The notes beneath the pieces are model-generated. The model ran no database searches. It was not told the origin of the DNA and worked only from the letters and a program-made list of their open reading frames with translations. Positions 1-8,890 of a DNA stretch of 64,000 nt are shown here, one piece after another. The stretch lies in the NCBI GenBank assembly GCA_965232485.1, contig OZ246975.1, positions 186,001 through 250,000 of the forward strand, in the 5' to 3' direction. Position numbers and translations under genes: made by a program. Each line of letters begins with the position of its first letter. Position 1 is the stretch's first letter. This DNA is from VXPQ01 sp965232485. GTDB taxonomy: Bacteria; Bacteroidota; Rhodothermia; Rhodothermales; VXPQ01.

Positions 1-1130
1 TGTTGCGCCGCCTCGTTCATGTGCCGCAACGCTGCTTCGTACGATTCCCGGGCCAATAATTCGTCGCCCATGCGCGCGTACAGGGAGCCGAGCGTCGAAT
101 GAAGTCGCCCGAGTTCCGCCTCGTTTCCGTACGCGTCCTCCGCGGCGATCCGTACGGCCTCTTCAAAATGCCGAACGGCTTCGGCGCGGCGTCCATCCGC
201 CATGGCGGCGTTTCCGGCGATCTTGTGGAGTTCAAGCGCATTCGGAAAGATCGCAAGCCCTTTTTCCGCCACGACGCCCGCCGACGCCAGCCCGCCGCCG
301 TCCCGAAGCGCCCGGGCCGCGTAGGCCCACCATTGTACGTCTCGCGGATTTTGCTCCAGGATGCTCAGGAGATGTTCGGCGGCCTCTTCATGTCGTCCCT
401 GTTTCAGGCGAATTTCGGCCATCGTACGGCGCAGGTCGGCATTCTGCGGTTCGTCCTTCAGCATGTCGGTCAATATCCGTTCCGCGTTTGCCCAATCGTC
501 CAGTTGGTCGTAGAGGTTCAGGAGTTGCCTCCGTACGGCGCGATCCCCGTTGTTTTCCTGAAGGATGCGTTCGTATGTTGCTGCGGCTTTCGCCGTCTCG
601 CCCTCCATCATGTAAATACGGGCCAGATCGTAGCGCGCGTCAAGATGCTCCGGCGCCTGTTCCAGTATGTCGGCGTACAGCAAAGCGGCTTGCCCTCGTT
701 CGCCCATTTCCGCATGGACGCCGGCCAGTTGCAAGGCGTAATGTATGTTTTGCGGAGCGAGGGCATGCGCCTGGCTCAGGTGGTAGCGGGCCGTCACGTA
801 GTCTCCGTTTTCCTCGTACAGCTCAGCCGAGGCGGCCAGAATGGCGGGAGAATCGGGGGATAGTCGGAGCGCCTGGGCATACAGGTCGAGCGCTGCGCCC
901 TGGTCGCCTGTTTGCGCATACGTCATGCCGCGCACAAAAAGTTGCTGCGCCCGGAGGGACCGCATTTCTTCCTTCATGGGGTCGGGCGCAAAGGACAAGG
1001 CGCCGGGGACGGCCTCTTCGATTTCGACCGGCGCCGCCGCCGGGGCGCATCCGCTTGCGGCCATGCCCATCGGGATAGCCGGGAGCGCAATGACCAGCAA
1101 GGAAGTAACGATAGCCCGAACGCGGCGCAT
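1..1130 (-). CDS. TPR-repeat lipoprotein, 3' end outside the window
   Basis: The reading frame is open from the ATG at 1130 to the window edge with no stop, so about 376 residues are visible. The first 28 residues are a basic start, a hydrophobic stretch and a lipobox-like end (AASGC, Cys28), suggesting an exported lipoprotein. From about residue 55 the protein is a run of 34-residue TPR helices with the usual spacing of small and aromatic residues (for example LYAQALRLSPDS and AATYERILQENNGDR). TPR arrays bind other proteins, but the partner cannot be read from sequence. The gene is divergent from the ligase at 1434. It could equally be a soluble periplasmic TPR protein if the lipobox is not used. 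Confidence 0.8.
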   Translation of the reverse strand, partial: MRRVRAIVTSLLVIALPAIPMGMAASGCAPAAAPVEIEEAVPGALSFAPDPMKEEMRSLRAQQLFVRGMTYAQTGDQGAALDLYAQALRLSPDSPAILAASAELYEENGDYVTARYHLSQAHALAPQNIHYALQLAGVHAEMGERGQAALLYADILEQAPEHLDARYDLARIYMMEGETAKAAATYERILQENNGDRAVRRQLLNLYDQLDDWANAERILTDMLKDEPQNADLRRTMAEIRLKQGRHEEAAEHLLSILEQNPRDVQWWAYAARALRDGGGLASAGVVAEKGLAIFPNALELHKIAGNAAMADGRRAEAVRHFEEAVRIAAEDAYGNEAELGRLHSTLGSLYARMGDELLARESYEAALRHMNEAAQ

Positions 1131-1433
1131 CGGAGCAATACGCAGGAAAGCGGATAGTCGATGAGGGATTGTGAAAAACGGAAATATCCGCCGCATGTTT
1201 CTGGACGCCCATGCCTTGCAAGATGTTTCTTCGCCGGAATGCGCGCTCGCCCATTCGACGTTCCGGTCGGAAGCCGCCGGATTTTCGGCGAACCGCAAAA
1301 AGAAACCATATGCACATGAATGGATTTCATTGTAATCTGCATTTTTGAGGCGCTCATGCCGTGACGGGGTTGCGCGAGCCCCTTGTTGCGGGACGCTCCT
1401 CCCCCCTGATTTGAAGCCAACCCTCGCTTTTCG
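1131..1433. other. Divergent intergenic region
   Basis: This stretch of about 300 bases separates two divergent genes and must hold both promoters. I see no conserved RNA, no clear sigma-70 box pair and no repeat element. Confidence 0.4.
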
Positions 1434-3380
1434 ATGGGAGAACTCGACCTGACGCCCGAAATGGACGAGGCCTCTTTGCGCCGGTTTACGTATCGGCTCA
1501 TCGAGGATGTTCGCGCACTGGAATATATGCTGGAAGAGAACCGGTTCGAATCGGGCATACGCCGGATCGGGGTGGAGCAGGAAATGTTTCTCGTGGATGA
1601 CCGGTGGCGTCCGGCGCCGGTCGCCGAAAAAATACTGGAACGGACGACGGGGGACAGCCGTGTCGTTTCGGAATTGATGAAGTTCAATCTCGAACTGAAT
1701 CTGGATCCGGTCGTGTTTCGGGGCGATTGCCTGCGCCGCATGGAGCGTTCCGTCGAGGATGCGCTGGTCGGCGTACGCAAGGTGGTCGAGGAGGCTGGAG
1801 CGCATGTTGTCCTGGCCGGCATTCTGCCCACCATCACCTTGTCCGATCTGGAATTGACGCACATGATGCCGGCCCCCCGGTACCATGCCTTGAACGAGGC
1901 CATTGCCCGGCTGCGGGGCGGCCCCGCCGAACTACAGATACGGGGCGCCGACGAACTCTATATCAAGCACGACAGCATCACGCTGGAGGGCTGCAACACA
2001 AGTTTCCAGACGCATCTGCAAGTGCATCCCGACGAATTCGCCAGGATGTACAACATTGCGCAAGCCATTGCCGGGCCCGTGTTGGCCGCCGCCGCCAACT
2101 CCCCGACCCTGTTCGGCAAGCGTCTCTGGAAGGAAACGCGCATCGCCCTGTTTCAGCAGGCCGTGGATACGCGCAGTTCGAATCTGTATATCCGGGAGAT
2201 GAGTCCGCGCGTGCATTTCGGCACGAAATGGCTCGACCGGTCGGCGCTTGAGATTTTTCAGGAAGATATATCCCGCTTCCGGATTCTCATCTCGAAATCC
2301 GAAATCGAGGATCCTCAGAAGGCGCTGGAAGCGGGTCGCGCCCCGAAGCTGCAGGCGCTGCAATTGTACAATGGCACCGTGTACCGCTGGAACCGGGCTT
2401 GTTACGGCGTGACGGACGGAAAGCCCACGTTGCGCATCGAAAACCGCATTCTGCCGTCCGGCCCGACCGTGATCGACGAGATGGCGAACGCCGCGTTCTG
2501 GTTCGGCCTGACCATGGGGTTATCCCATGCTTGTCCGGATATTCGGCGGGTCATGGACTTTGACGATGCGATGGGGAATTTCATGGCGGCGGCGCGCCTT
2601 GGCCTCGCTGCGCAGTTTACCTGGTTCGACGGGCGTCGCGTGGCGGCCTCCGAATTGCTTTGCGATGAATTGCTGCCGCTGGCCCGGGAAGGCTTGCGGA
2701 ACGCCGGGATTGTCCCCGAAGACATTGCCCGGTACCTGGGCGTGGTCGAGGAACGCGTACGGTCTCGCCGTACGGGGTCGCACTGGCAGCTGCATTCATT
2801 GCTTGCGATGCGCCCGAAAGCGAGTCGCGCCGAGCGGTTGAGCGCAGTGGTGGCGGCCACGGTCAATCGGCAGAAAGAGGGCGCGCCCGTGCATACGTGG
2901 CCGGACGCCGAGCCGCAGGAAGGCGTTCCGGAACGCCGTTTCGACCGGGCGCGCGTGGAGGAATACATGAGCACCGACCTGGTCACGGTCAACGAGGAGG
3001 AGCTGGTCGAACTCGTGGCGTGCCTGATGGACTGGAAGCACATTCGGCATGTGCTGGTCGAGGACAATGAACACCGTCTGGTGGGGCTTGTGAGTCACCG
3101 GAATTTGCTTCGCCTGATGGCGGAGCAGCGCGGGAGCGGCCAGAATCTGCCGGTAAAAGACGTGATGACCCGGGACCTGGTTACGGTTTCTCCGGATACG
3201 CCGACCATCGAGGCCATACGCAAGATGCGCGAACTGAAGATTGGTTCGCTGCCGGTGCTCCGGGACGGACGCCTTATCGGCATTATCACGGAGAAAGATT
3301 TTATAGAAATCGCGGGGCGCATCCTCGATCATGGCCTAACCTCCCCGGCGGCAAGCGATCCGGAATCGCAGGCAGGATAG
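1434..3380 (+). CDS. Glutamate-cysteine ligase family (GCS2-like) protein with two C-terminal CBS domains
   Basis: The 648-residue protein has two parts. Residues from about 40 to 480 carry the carboxylate-amine/glutamate-cysteine ligase fold: RIGVEQEMFLVD near the start supplies the acidic metal-binding strand, and RIENRILPSGPTVIDEMANA lies in the middle, as in the GCS2 family that joins glutamate to cysteine or a related amine. Residues from about 513 to 635 are two CBS domains (VEEYMSTDLVTV and VKDVMTRDLVTV, each followed by a second half), a pair that usually binds adenine nucleotides and controls an attached enzyme. The inferred role is a ligase tuned by energy charge; the true substrate is unknown. 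The ATG at 1434 has no obvious Shine-Dalgarno sequence, but the conserved region begins shortly after it. Confidence 0.8.
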   Translation: MGELDLTPEMDEASLRRFTYRLIEDVRALEYMLEENRFESGIRRIGVEQEMFLVDDRWRPAPVAEKILERTTGDSRVVSELMKFNLELNLDPVVFRGDCLRRMERSVEDALVGVRKVVEEAGAHVVLAGILPTITLSDLELTHMMPAPRYHALNEAIARLRGGPAELQIRGADELYIKHDSITLEGCNTSFQTHLQVHPDEFARMYNIAQAIAGPVLAAAANSPTLFGKRLWKETRIALFQQAVDTRSSNLYIREMSPRVHFGTKWLDRSALEIFQEDISRFRILISKSEIEDPQKALEAGRAPKLQALQLYNGTVYRWNRACYGVTDGKPTLRIENRILPSGPTVIDEMANAAFWFGLTMGLSHACPDIRRVMDFDDAMGNFMAAARLGLAAQFTWFDGRRVAASELLCDELLPLAREGLRNAGIVPEDIARYLGVVEERVRSRRTGSHWQLHSLLAMRPKASRAERLSAVVAATVNRQKEGAPVHTWPDAEPQEGVPERRFDRARVEEYMSTDLVTVNEEELVELVACLMDWKHIRHVLVEDNEHRLVGLVSHRNLLRLMAEQRGSGQNLPVKDVMTRDLVTVSPDTPTIEAIRKMRELKIGSLPVLRDGRLIGIITEKDFIEIAGRILDHGLTSPAASDPESQAG

Positions 3381-3451
3381 TTCTCCTGCTTTATGCGTCT
3401 CGCGAATACGCGAAACAACCCGCATCACCAGTGTATCCTTAACGAACAGAC

Positions 3452-4516
3452 ATGGGTAATTTCCTGAACGATCTGGCGGAAACAGAATGGCTGGGCTCGT
3501 CGCTGGACGTCTGGTTCATGCTGGTCGTCGCCTGGGCGGCGGTGGCGCTGATCCTGATCTTTGTCCACCGCATCCTGCTTCGGCGCGTCCACCATATTTC
3601 GTCGCGCACAGAGAATATCATAGACGACGTTTTCGTCGCGCTGCTGGCGCGCACGAAGTTGTATTTCCTGATTGCGCTCTCGCTGTACGTCGCCGTGGGC
3701 GCCGTGCCCTTGTCCGAACAGGTGACGAGTTACATCTCGCGGATCGCTTTTCTGTTTTTGCTCGTGCAGGTCGTATTCTGGGGCAACGCCGCCATTACGG
3801 ATTGGGTCCGGCTTTACAAGGAGCAGAAACTGGAGAAAGACCCCAGCGCGGTAACGTCTATGCAGGCTGTCGGGTTTATTGCCCGCTTGCTGCTTTATAC
3901 GGCGATTTTCCTTGTGGCGCTGGACAACTTCGGCATCGACGTCACGACGCTTATCGCCGGGCTTGGGATAGGCGGTATCGCTGTGGCGCTCGCTATGCAG
4001 AATATCCTTGGGGATTTGTTCGCTTCGCTCACGATCGTGCTGGATAAACCCTTCGAAGTGGGCGACTTTCTGATCGTGGGGGATACGGTGGGGACGGTCG
4101 AAAAGGTGGGTTTGAAGACGACCCGCTTGCGGAGTTTGTCCGGGGAGCAGATCGTAGTTTCCAACGGAGACCTGCTCGGCAGCCGGATACGCAATTACAA
4201 GCGGATGGCGGAGCGCCGCATCATGTTTTCCCTGGGTGTGTCATACGATACGCCGGCGGAGAAACTCGAACGCATCCCGGAGATGGCGCAGCGCATTATC
4301 GGGGAGCAAGAAGAAGCCCGGTTCGATCGGGCGCATTTTGCGCGATTCGGGGATTCCACGCTCGATTTCGAGGTGGTGTATTACATGCGGACGCCCGAAT
4401 ATTTGACGTTCATGGACGTGCAGCAGACGATCAATTTTGCGCTGGTCCGCTGCTTTGAGGAAGAAGGAATCGAGTTCGCCTTTCCCACGCGCACGGTGCA
4501 TGTCAAGGAGGGGTGA
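3452..4516 (+). CDS. MscS-family mechanosensitive ion channel
   Basis: The 354-residue protein starts with several hydrophobic helices (about 22-42, 68-90, 95-115 and 148-165). The MscS signature follows: a glycine/alanine-rich pore helix (GLGIGGIAVALAMQNILGD) and the beta-domain start DKPFEVGDFLIVGDTVGTVE. The cytoplasmic domain runs to the C terminus. These channels open under membrane tension and release solutes during osmotic downshock. The gene lies 71 bp after the ligase on the same strand and may be co-transcribed, although a short piece like the end of the dispersed repeat (GTATCCTTAA) sits between them. Confidence 0.92.
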   Translation: MGNFLNDLAETEWLGSSLDVWFMLVVAWAAVALILIFVHRILLRRVHHISSRTENIIDDVFVALLARTKLYFLIALSLYVAVGAVPLSEQVTSYISRIAFLFLLVQVVFWGNAAITDWVRLYKEQKLEKDPSAVTSMQAVGFIARLLLYTAIFLVALDNFGIDVTTLIAGLGIGGIAVALAMQNILGDLFASLTIVLDKPFEVGDFLIVGDTVGTVEKVGLKTTRLRSLSGEQIVVSNGDLLGSRIRNYKRMAERRIMFSLGVSYDTPAEKLERIPEMAQRIIGEQEEARFDRAHFARFGDSTLDFEVVYYMRTPEYLTFMDVQQTINFALVRCFEEEGIEFAFPTRTVHVKEG

Positions 4517-4566
4517 ATGCGGGGGAGAAGCCTGGCTTAAAAAAGCGAGGATCGACTTTTTCAGGG

Positions 4567-5007
4567 TTACAGGTCTTGTTGCAGGACGCCCGGCTCGCTT
4601 TCCCATTTCCGAAAGGCTTCAAGGTCGCCGTGCAGGGAACGGACGACGGCGTGCACCACGGCCGCGTCGTCCACGAAACCGATGCCGATGAGCATATCCG
4701 GCAGCAGGTCCAATGGGTTGATGAAGTACAGAATGGCCGCCACGACGTAGGTTATCGTGCGCCAGGGCACATGCCGATATTGTTTGAGCGCCCACGCCCG
4801 GGCAAGGCGCGCCAGCGTACGCAGGTCCCGGGCGGCCCGCGTCGGGATGCTCTTGCGCCGTTCGATTTTTTCGTAGGCCCTTCTGGAGAGGCGCAGTACG
4901 CGGGTTTTGCGCCGTACGATCCGGCGTGCGGCGAGGCGGGACAGCTCCAGCGCGCGCTGCGGCAGGGAATGCGAGGCGGTGTTTCGAGAGGAGCCTGACC
5001 GGGGCAT
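4567..5007 (-). CDS. DUF1232 (YkvA-like) membrane protein
   Basis: The 146-residue protein has a basic N-terminal half and, near residues 85-130, the DUF1232 core: a hydrophobic helix followed by ILYFINPLDLLPDMLIGIGF and then DDAAVV. This pattern (NPxDLxPD, then a D-rich turn) defines the family, whose function is not known. It starts 12 bp after the stop of the M23 peptidase gene on the same strand, so the two are probably one transcript. It is convergent with mscS. Confidence 0.85.
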   Translation of the reverse strand: MPRSGSSRNTASHSLPQRALELSRLAARRIVRRKTRVLRLSRRAYEKIERRKSIPTRAARDLRTLARLARAWALKQYRHVPWRTITYVVAAILYFINPLDLLPDMLIGIGFVDDAAVVHAVVRSLHGDLEAFRKWESEPGVLQQDL

Positions 5008-5019
5008 GCGAGGGGACCG

Positions 5020-6378
5020 TTACATCAGGGCCTTGTTCGATGAACGCTCGTCTTCCTGCGCGTCGCTTTCGGCGATATACGGCGGCAGGACCTCTGCGAT
5101 TTGCGGCATGATTTCGTTTCGCACGCGGGCGAAACGCTCCATGAGTTCGGAAGGAACCTCGCCGGCGGGAGGCAGGGTATCGGTGTGCGGGTCGATCTGG
5201 GCGCCGTTTTTCCAATAACGGTAGCATACGTGCGGACCGGTCGCCAGGCCCGTACTTCCCACGTAGCCGATGACTTGCCTCTGCCGGACCCGCGCGCCCG
5301 GGCGAATGCCTGAAGCAATGCGCGACATGTGGAGATACCCGGTCGAATACACCGAATTGTGTCGAATCTTGACGTAGTTGCCGTTATAGCGCTTGAATTG
5401 CGCTTCGAGCACCGTACCGTCTCCTGCTGAATAGATCGGCGTGCCGGGCGCAGCGGCGTAATCCGTGCCCAGGTGCGCTTTGTATCGTTTCTGGACCGGG
5501 TGAAATCGTCTCTTCGAATAGCGCGAGCTGATGCGATCGAATTTCAACGGCGCCTTGAGCAGTTGCTTGCGCAGGCTTTTTCCGTGTTCGTCGTAGTAGT
5601 CCGGACGTTCTCCTTCTTCGAACCGGAATCCGAAGTAATCCACGCCGTGGTGTCCGAACCGGGCCGCTACGATTTTCTCGACGCGGATCGGCTCGTCGTC
5701 CAGGTGGAGTACGTCGTAGACTACATTAAAATCGTCGCCCGGCCGGATGCGAAAAAAATCCACTTGCCACGCAAAAACCTCCGAAAGGGCAAGCGCCAGC
5801 GGCGGGACGATATTCGCCGGCGTGTTGCCGGTTTCAAGGGTCCGGTAGAGAGAACCCGCAATGCGTCCGGATACGTGTTGGCGTTTTATTTCCCCGTTTC
5901 GTTTCCCGGCGTAGACAGGGCTGGACGCAGAGTCGGCGGCAAGGTTGAATACGACGTAGTTGAGCCGGTCCCGCTCGTACACGACATACCGCGCCTGGTA
6001 CGTCCCGTCGATCGAGTCGCTGTATACGCGGAGGGGCTTTCCGGCCTGGATATGCCGCACGTTGAAAATATCCTTGCCCGACTCGCTGACGGAAAGAACC
6101 TTGGCGTAGGGGATGTTATGCCCGGTCAGTATTTCTCCGAACGTTTCGTTCCGCCTTACCTTGCGGTCGATAACATCGTAGTCGTCGGCGACCAGCCCGT
6201 ATTTGTCTTCCGTTGTTTTCGCCGGAGCTGCTTCTTCGGCGGCGGACGCCTCCTCCGGCCATTCGGACATGGGGTTGTCGCTCCTGGCGACCAGGAGTAC
6301 GGCGGCAAGGAGGACGCCGAAGATCGCTGCGATTCCGGAATACGTTGTGCGGCGCATGTCAGTGAAGGTCTGCAACAT
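5020..6378 (-). CDS. M23-family (LytM-type) peptidoglycan endopeptidase, membrane anchored
   Basis: The protein (452 residues from the ATG at 6378; an upstream ATG at 6456 and one at 6357 are alternatives) has one hydrophobic N-terminal segment (IAAIFGVLLAAVLLVA). A long middle region looks like the SH3/LysM-like scaffold of DD-endopeptidases. The C-terminal M23 domain shows HLGTDYAAAPGTPI (first zinc His and Asp), GYLHMSRI and GPHVCYRYWKNG. In the last motif the usual HxH reads HxC, a variant I recall from Bacteroidota homologues; Cys could still bind zinc. Such enzymes cut peptide cross-links during wall growth. It is likely co-transcribed with the DUF1232 gene. Confidence 0.88.
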   Translation of the reverse strand: MLQTFTDMRRTTYSGIAAIFGVLLAAVLLVARSDNPMSEWPEEASAAEEAAPAKTTEDKYGLVADDYDVIDRKVRRNETFGEILTGHNIPYAKVLSVSESGKDIFNVRHIQAGKPLRVYSDSIDGTYQARYVVYERDRLNYVVFNLAADSASSPVYAGKRNGEIKRQHVSGRIAGSLYRTLETGNTPANIVPPLALALSEVFAWQVDFFRIRPGDDFNVVYDVLHLDDEPIRVEKIVAARFGHHGVDYFGFRFEEGERPDYYDEHGKSLRKQLLKAPLKFDRISSRYSKRRFHPVQKRYKAHLGTDYAAAPGTPIYSAGDGTVLEAQFKRYNGNYVKIRHNSVYSTGYLHMSRIASGIRPGARVRQRQVIGYVGSTGLATGPHVCYRYWKNGAQIDPHTDTLPPAGEVPSELMERFARVRNEIMPQIAEVLPPYIAESDAQEDERSSNKALM

Positions 6379-6572
6379 GCCGAATCCGATGTTGGGGCGC
6401 GCGCATCTCGCGGACCTGGCCGGCAAGCGGGGTGGGCGGCCGGGCGCAGGAGCCATGTCGTATCGGATGCACTGCCTAAAATGATCGAATATGCGACGGA
6501 TTCCCGAGAGACAGCGTATTCTGATAAAATACGGAATATATTCCAGTTATGCAACCGGCGCCGCGATTATTA

Positions 6573-6663
6573 AGGGATACGCTGATTTCAACGACGCCAT
6601 CATGACGTCCCGTACGCGCGAACGCGACGTGCCGAGCGAAGTGGTTTTGATCAGCGCATCCCT
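6573..6663 (-). repeat. Dispersed repeat, copy 1 (about 91 bp, inverted ends)
   Basis: The ends are AGGGATACGCTGATTTC on the left and the inverse of AGGGATGCGCTGATC on the right, giving terminal inverted repeats of about 14 bp. The interior matches copies at 33447, 37988 and 58535. The right end overlaps the stop codon of the cobalamin adenosyltransferase gene: the terminal AG forms part of its TAG. Confidence 0.8.
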
Positions 6664-7213
6664 ACGGTTTCCATGGATGTTCCTCGCCGCCCGCGGTTCT
6701 GTTTGCCCAGCGGGCCAGGACGAACAGGTAATCGGAAAGCCTGTTCAGGTAGGGGCCGACCGCTTCGTTCAGGGATTCGACTGTGGCCGCCGCCACGACG
6801 CGGCGCTCGGCGCGGCGGCATGTGGTTCGCGCCGCATGCAGTATGGATGCGAGCGGCGCGCCTCCAGGGAGAATGAAATGCTTCAGGGGCGGCAGGTCTT
6901 CTTCGAGGCGGTCGATTTCCTGTTCCAGTCGCACTATATGCGTGGGCGCCAGGCGTGGTGCGGCGGCCTTGCTTTCGAGGGGCGTAGCCAGGTCGCTGCC
7001 GGCTACGAAAAGGTCGTCCTGCAAGGCGGCGAGCAGACTGTCGAGGCGTTCGGCGGCCGGATGCCCGGATGCGAACGCCCGCGCCATGCCGAGCAGGGCG
7101 TTGGTTTCGTCCACGGCGCCGAAGGCTTCGATGCGCACATGCGTTTTGGATACGCGATCGCCTCCGAACAGGCCGGTGTCTCCACGATCTCCCGTGCGGG
7201 TATATATCTTCAT
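6662..7213 (-). CDS. Cob(I)alamin adenosyltransferase, PduO type
   Basis: The 183-residue protein opens with MKIYTRTGDRGDTGLFGG, the ATP-binding N terminus of PduO-type corrinoid adenosyltransferases. It continues with the helical core, including EAFGAVDETNALLG and FILPGG, and the arginine-rich helix HAARTTCRRAERRVVA. It transfers the adenosyl group of ATP to cob(I)alamin, making coenzyme B12 in the cytoplasm. No other B12 gene is in the window. The full length and motifs make this a firm call. Its stop codon is formed where a dispersed repeat ends. Confidence 0.95.
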   Translation of the reverse strand: MKIYTRTGDRGDTGLFGGDRVSKTHVRIEAFGAVDETNALLGMARAFASGHPAAERLDSLLAALQDDLFVAGSDLATPLESKAAAPRLAPTHIVRLEQEIDRLEEDLPPLKHFILPGGAPLASILHAARTTCRRAERRVVAAATVESLNEAVGPYLNRLSDYLFVLARWANRTAGGEEHPWKP

Positions 7214-7351
7214 GACCGTATGAATATGTGTTATTGTCGAGGGAATATGCGAAGAGCCGGGACCCTTGCGCGCAGGTCGTCGTGCAATCGGGGGGTGATC
7301 GTTTTCGCCGATCGCTTCCCCGCAGTGATTCAGCGCCTTTTGCGCAAGGTA

Positions 7352-7831
7352 ATGTTTACCCGGAAATGCCTGGCCGGTTTTTGTACGGCGATATTCCTCG
7401 TCGCAGGATGCGATACGCAGGAGGAGCAGGACGATTTTGCGACCCAGGCAAGCCGTCCGCCGGAGAACATTACCCGCGTCGATGCGTCTGGAAGGGTTTT
7501 ATCCGAAGACAAGGACGATTGGCGGACGGCGCCCGTATATGTGGGGGAGATTCGGGTAGACCCGGCCATGCCGAATCCGGTTTCGTCCGAAGGGTTCGTC
7601 ACGATCCGGGTCACGGTGACCGTGTTCGACGCCGTGTACTCCCCGCTTCGCCTGAAAAACCTGAGGGACGATCGTTTGCAAACGCTTTCCGAAATCGAGC
7701 GGGCGGACAGCCCGGGCGCCTATCTGTTTCATGCGCCGGTATCTCTGATAGGCCCGGCGGGCATGCATCGCCTGTTTGTTTTCGATGGGTTGGGCGAGAT
7801 CGTTTCGTATGGAGACGTATTGGTGCAATGA
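7352..7831 (+). CDS. Small lipoprotein of unknown function
   Basis: The start is the ATG at 7352, preceded by an AAGG motif. The 159-residue product begins MFTRKCLAGFCTAIFLVAGC, a classic lipoprotein signal with lipobox VAGC (Cys20). A spacer rich in acidic residues follows, then a domain of about 100 residues that looks like a beta sandwich (GFVTIRVTVTVFDAVYSPL, ending LFVFDGLGEIVSYGDVLVQ). I do not recognise the family. The HNH gene starts 12 bp downstream. Confidence 0.7.
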   Translation: MFTRKCLAGFCTAIFLVAGCDTQEEQDDFATQASRPPENITRVDASGRVLSEDKDDWRTAPVYVGEIRVDPAMPNPVSSEGFVTIRVTVTVFDAVYSPLRLKNLRDDRLQTLSEIERADSPGAYLFHAPVSLIGPAGMHRLFVFDGLGEIVSYGDVLVQ

Positions 7832-7843
7832 CGCCGTAACGCC

Positions 7844-8344
7844 ATGAAAGGCCACGTACTCGTGCTGAACAACGACTACCGCGCACTGACCACATGCAGC
7901 GTCGAGCGCGCCATCGTGCTGGTTTTTCTGCAAAAAGCCGAGCTGGTGGAGTCGGTCCCGAATCGCTATTTTCGTTCTCCGACGGTCCAGTTTCCCTGCC
8001 CAAGCATTGTGCGTCTGCGGGCCTACGTGCACGTTCCGTACAAGCGGGTCATGATCTCCAGGAAAAACATTCTCAGGCGGGATCGATTCCGGTGTCAATA
8101 TTGCGGTCGCCGGGACAGATTGACCGTGGATCATGTGCTTCCGAGGTCCCGGGGCGGACGGGATACCTGGGAAAATCTTGCGACGGCGTGCACTCCCTGC
8201 AACAATCGGAAGGGAGATCGCACGCCCGACGAGGCGAGCATGCCGCTTGCCCGCGCGCCGTACCGGCCCAGCCATGTGATGTTCATCCGCGACTACATCG
8301 GGATATTGCACGAAGCGTGGAAGCCGTATCTGTTTCTCAAATAG
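7844..8344 (+). CDS. HNH endonuclease family protein
   Basis: The 166-residue protein has a conserved N-terminal region (LVLNNDYRALTTCSVERAI) and a compact HNH domain. The first zinc pair is CQYCGRRD (about residues 83-90), the catalytic segment is LTVDHVLPRSRGG, and the second pair is ACTPCNNRKGD. This is the widespread short chromosomal HNH protein found in many Bacteroidota as a single gene with no methylase partner. Its cellular role is not settled. It follows the lipoprotein gene by 12 bp. Confidence 0.9.
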   Translation: MKGHVLVLNNDYRALTTCSVERAIVLVFLQKAELVESVPNRYFRSPTVQFPCPSIVRLRAYVHVPYKRVMISRKNILRRDRFRCQYCGRRDRLTVDHVLPRSRGGRDTWENLATACTPCNNRKGDRTPDEASMPLARAPYRPSHVMFIRDYIGILHEAWKPYLFLK

Positions 8345-8407
8345 CCGGGCCTCCGTCGTCTGGCGGCGCCGTTTCCCGATCTTTGCAACATTTGGCTCTG
8401 GTTTGTC

Positions 8408-8890
8408 ATGCCTTCTCGCGCTTCGTTCCTTGCGGCTCGCCTGCTATGGGTGTTTCCCGGATTGCTTCTCCTGCTGGCGGCGAACCAGGCGACGGTGACG
8501 CTGGAACTTCGGGAAACCGTGCGTTCCGGCGTCCTGACGAAAGCTGAAGTGGTTTCGTTGTCCACCACCGACCGGGCGGATATCACCATGGCGCTGGTTC
8601 GTCTCCGGGTGCCGGAAGCGGACGGCTCGCACGCCGAGCATGCATTGCCGCTGCCCATTACGTTCGCGCGGGCGCTTGCGGGGAGCGATTCGCTGGACGT
8701 ATTCCTGGCCCCGGGCGCATCGCAGGAAGTGGTGATCGCAGAAATTGGCCGTGCTCAGTGGCGTCTTGCGGGCGTCAACGGTGGCGTCGCGTTGCTGGGG
8801 GCGCTCCTGCTTTCCTGGGGCGTGTCTGCCTGGAATCGATACCTGCGCAAGAACGGCGACCCTGCGGATGCGGCTGCGTCACCGCGCTAA
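8408..8890 (+). CDS. Two-helix membrane protein of unknown function
   Basis: The 160-residue protein has one hydrophobic helix near residues 10-27 (LLWVFPGLLLLLAANQA) and a second near 123-140 (GVNGGVALLGALLLSWGV). Between them is an exported, beta-rich segment of about 90 residues. The layout resembles DUF3592-type proteins, but I see no diagnostic motif. Its last 12 bases overlap the convergent msrP gene. Confidence 0.6.
   Translation: MPSRASFLAARLLWVFPGLLLLLAANQATVTLELRETVRSGVLTKAEVVSLSTTDRADITMALVRLRVPEADGSHAEHALPLPITFARALAGSDSLDVFLAPGASQEVVIAEIGRAQWRLAGVNGGVALLGALLLSWGVSAWNRYLRKNGDPADAAASPR

Noticed and set aside
99..863. Long plus-strand reading frame
   Set aside because: It lies opposite the TPR gene, and its codon use and translation do not look like a protein.
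6491..7351. Long upstream extension of the small lipoprotein
   Set aside because: It lies over the adenosyltransferase gene and a repeat; the lipoprotein signal starts at 7352.
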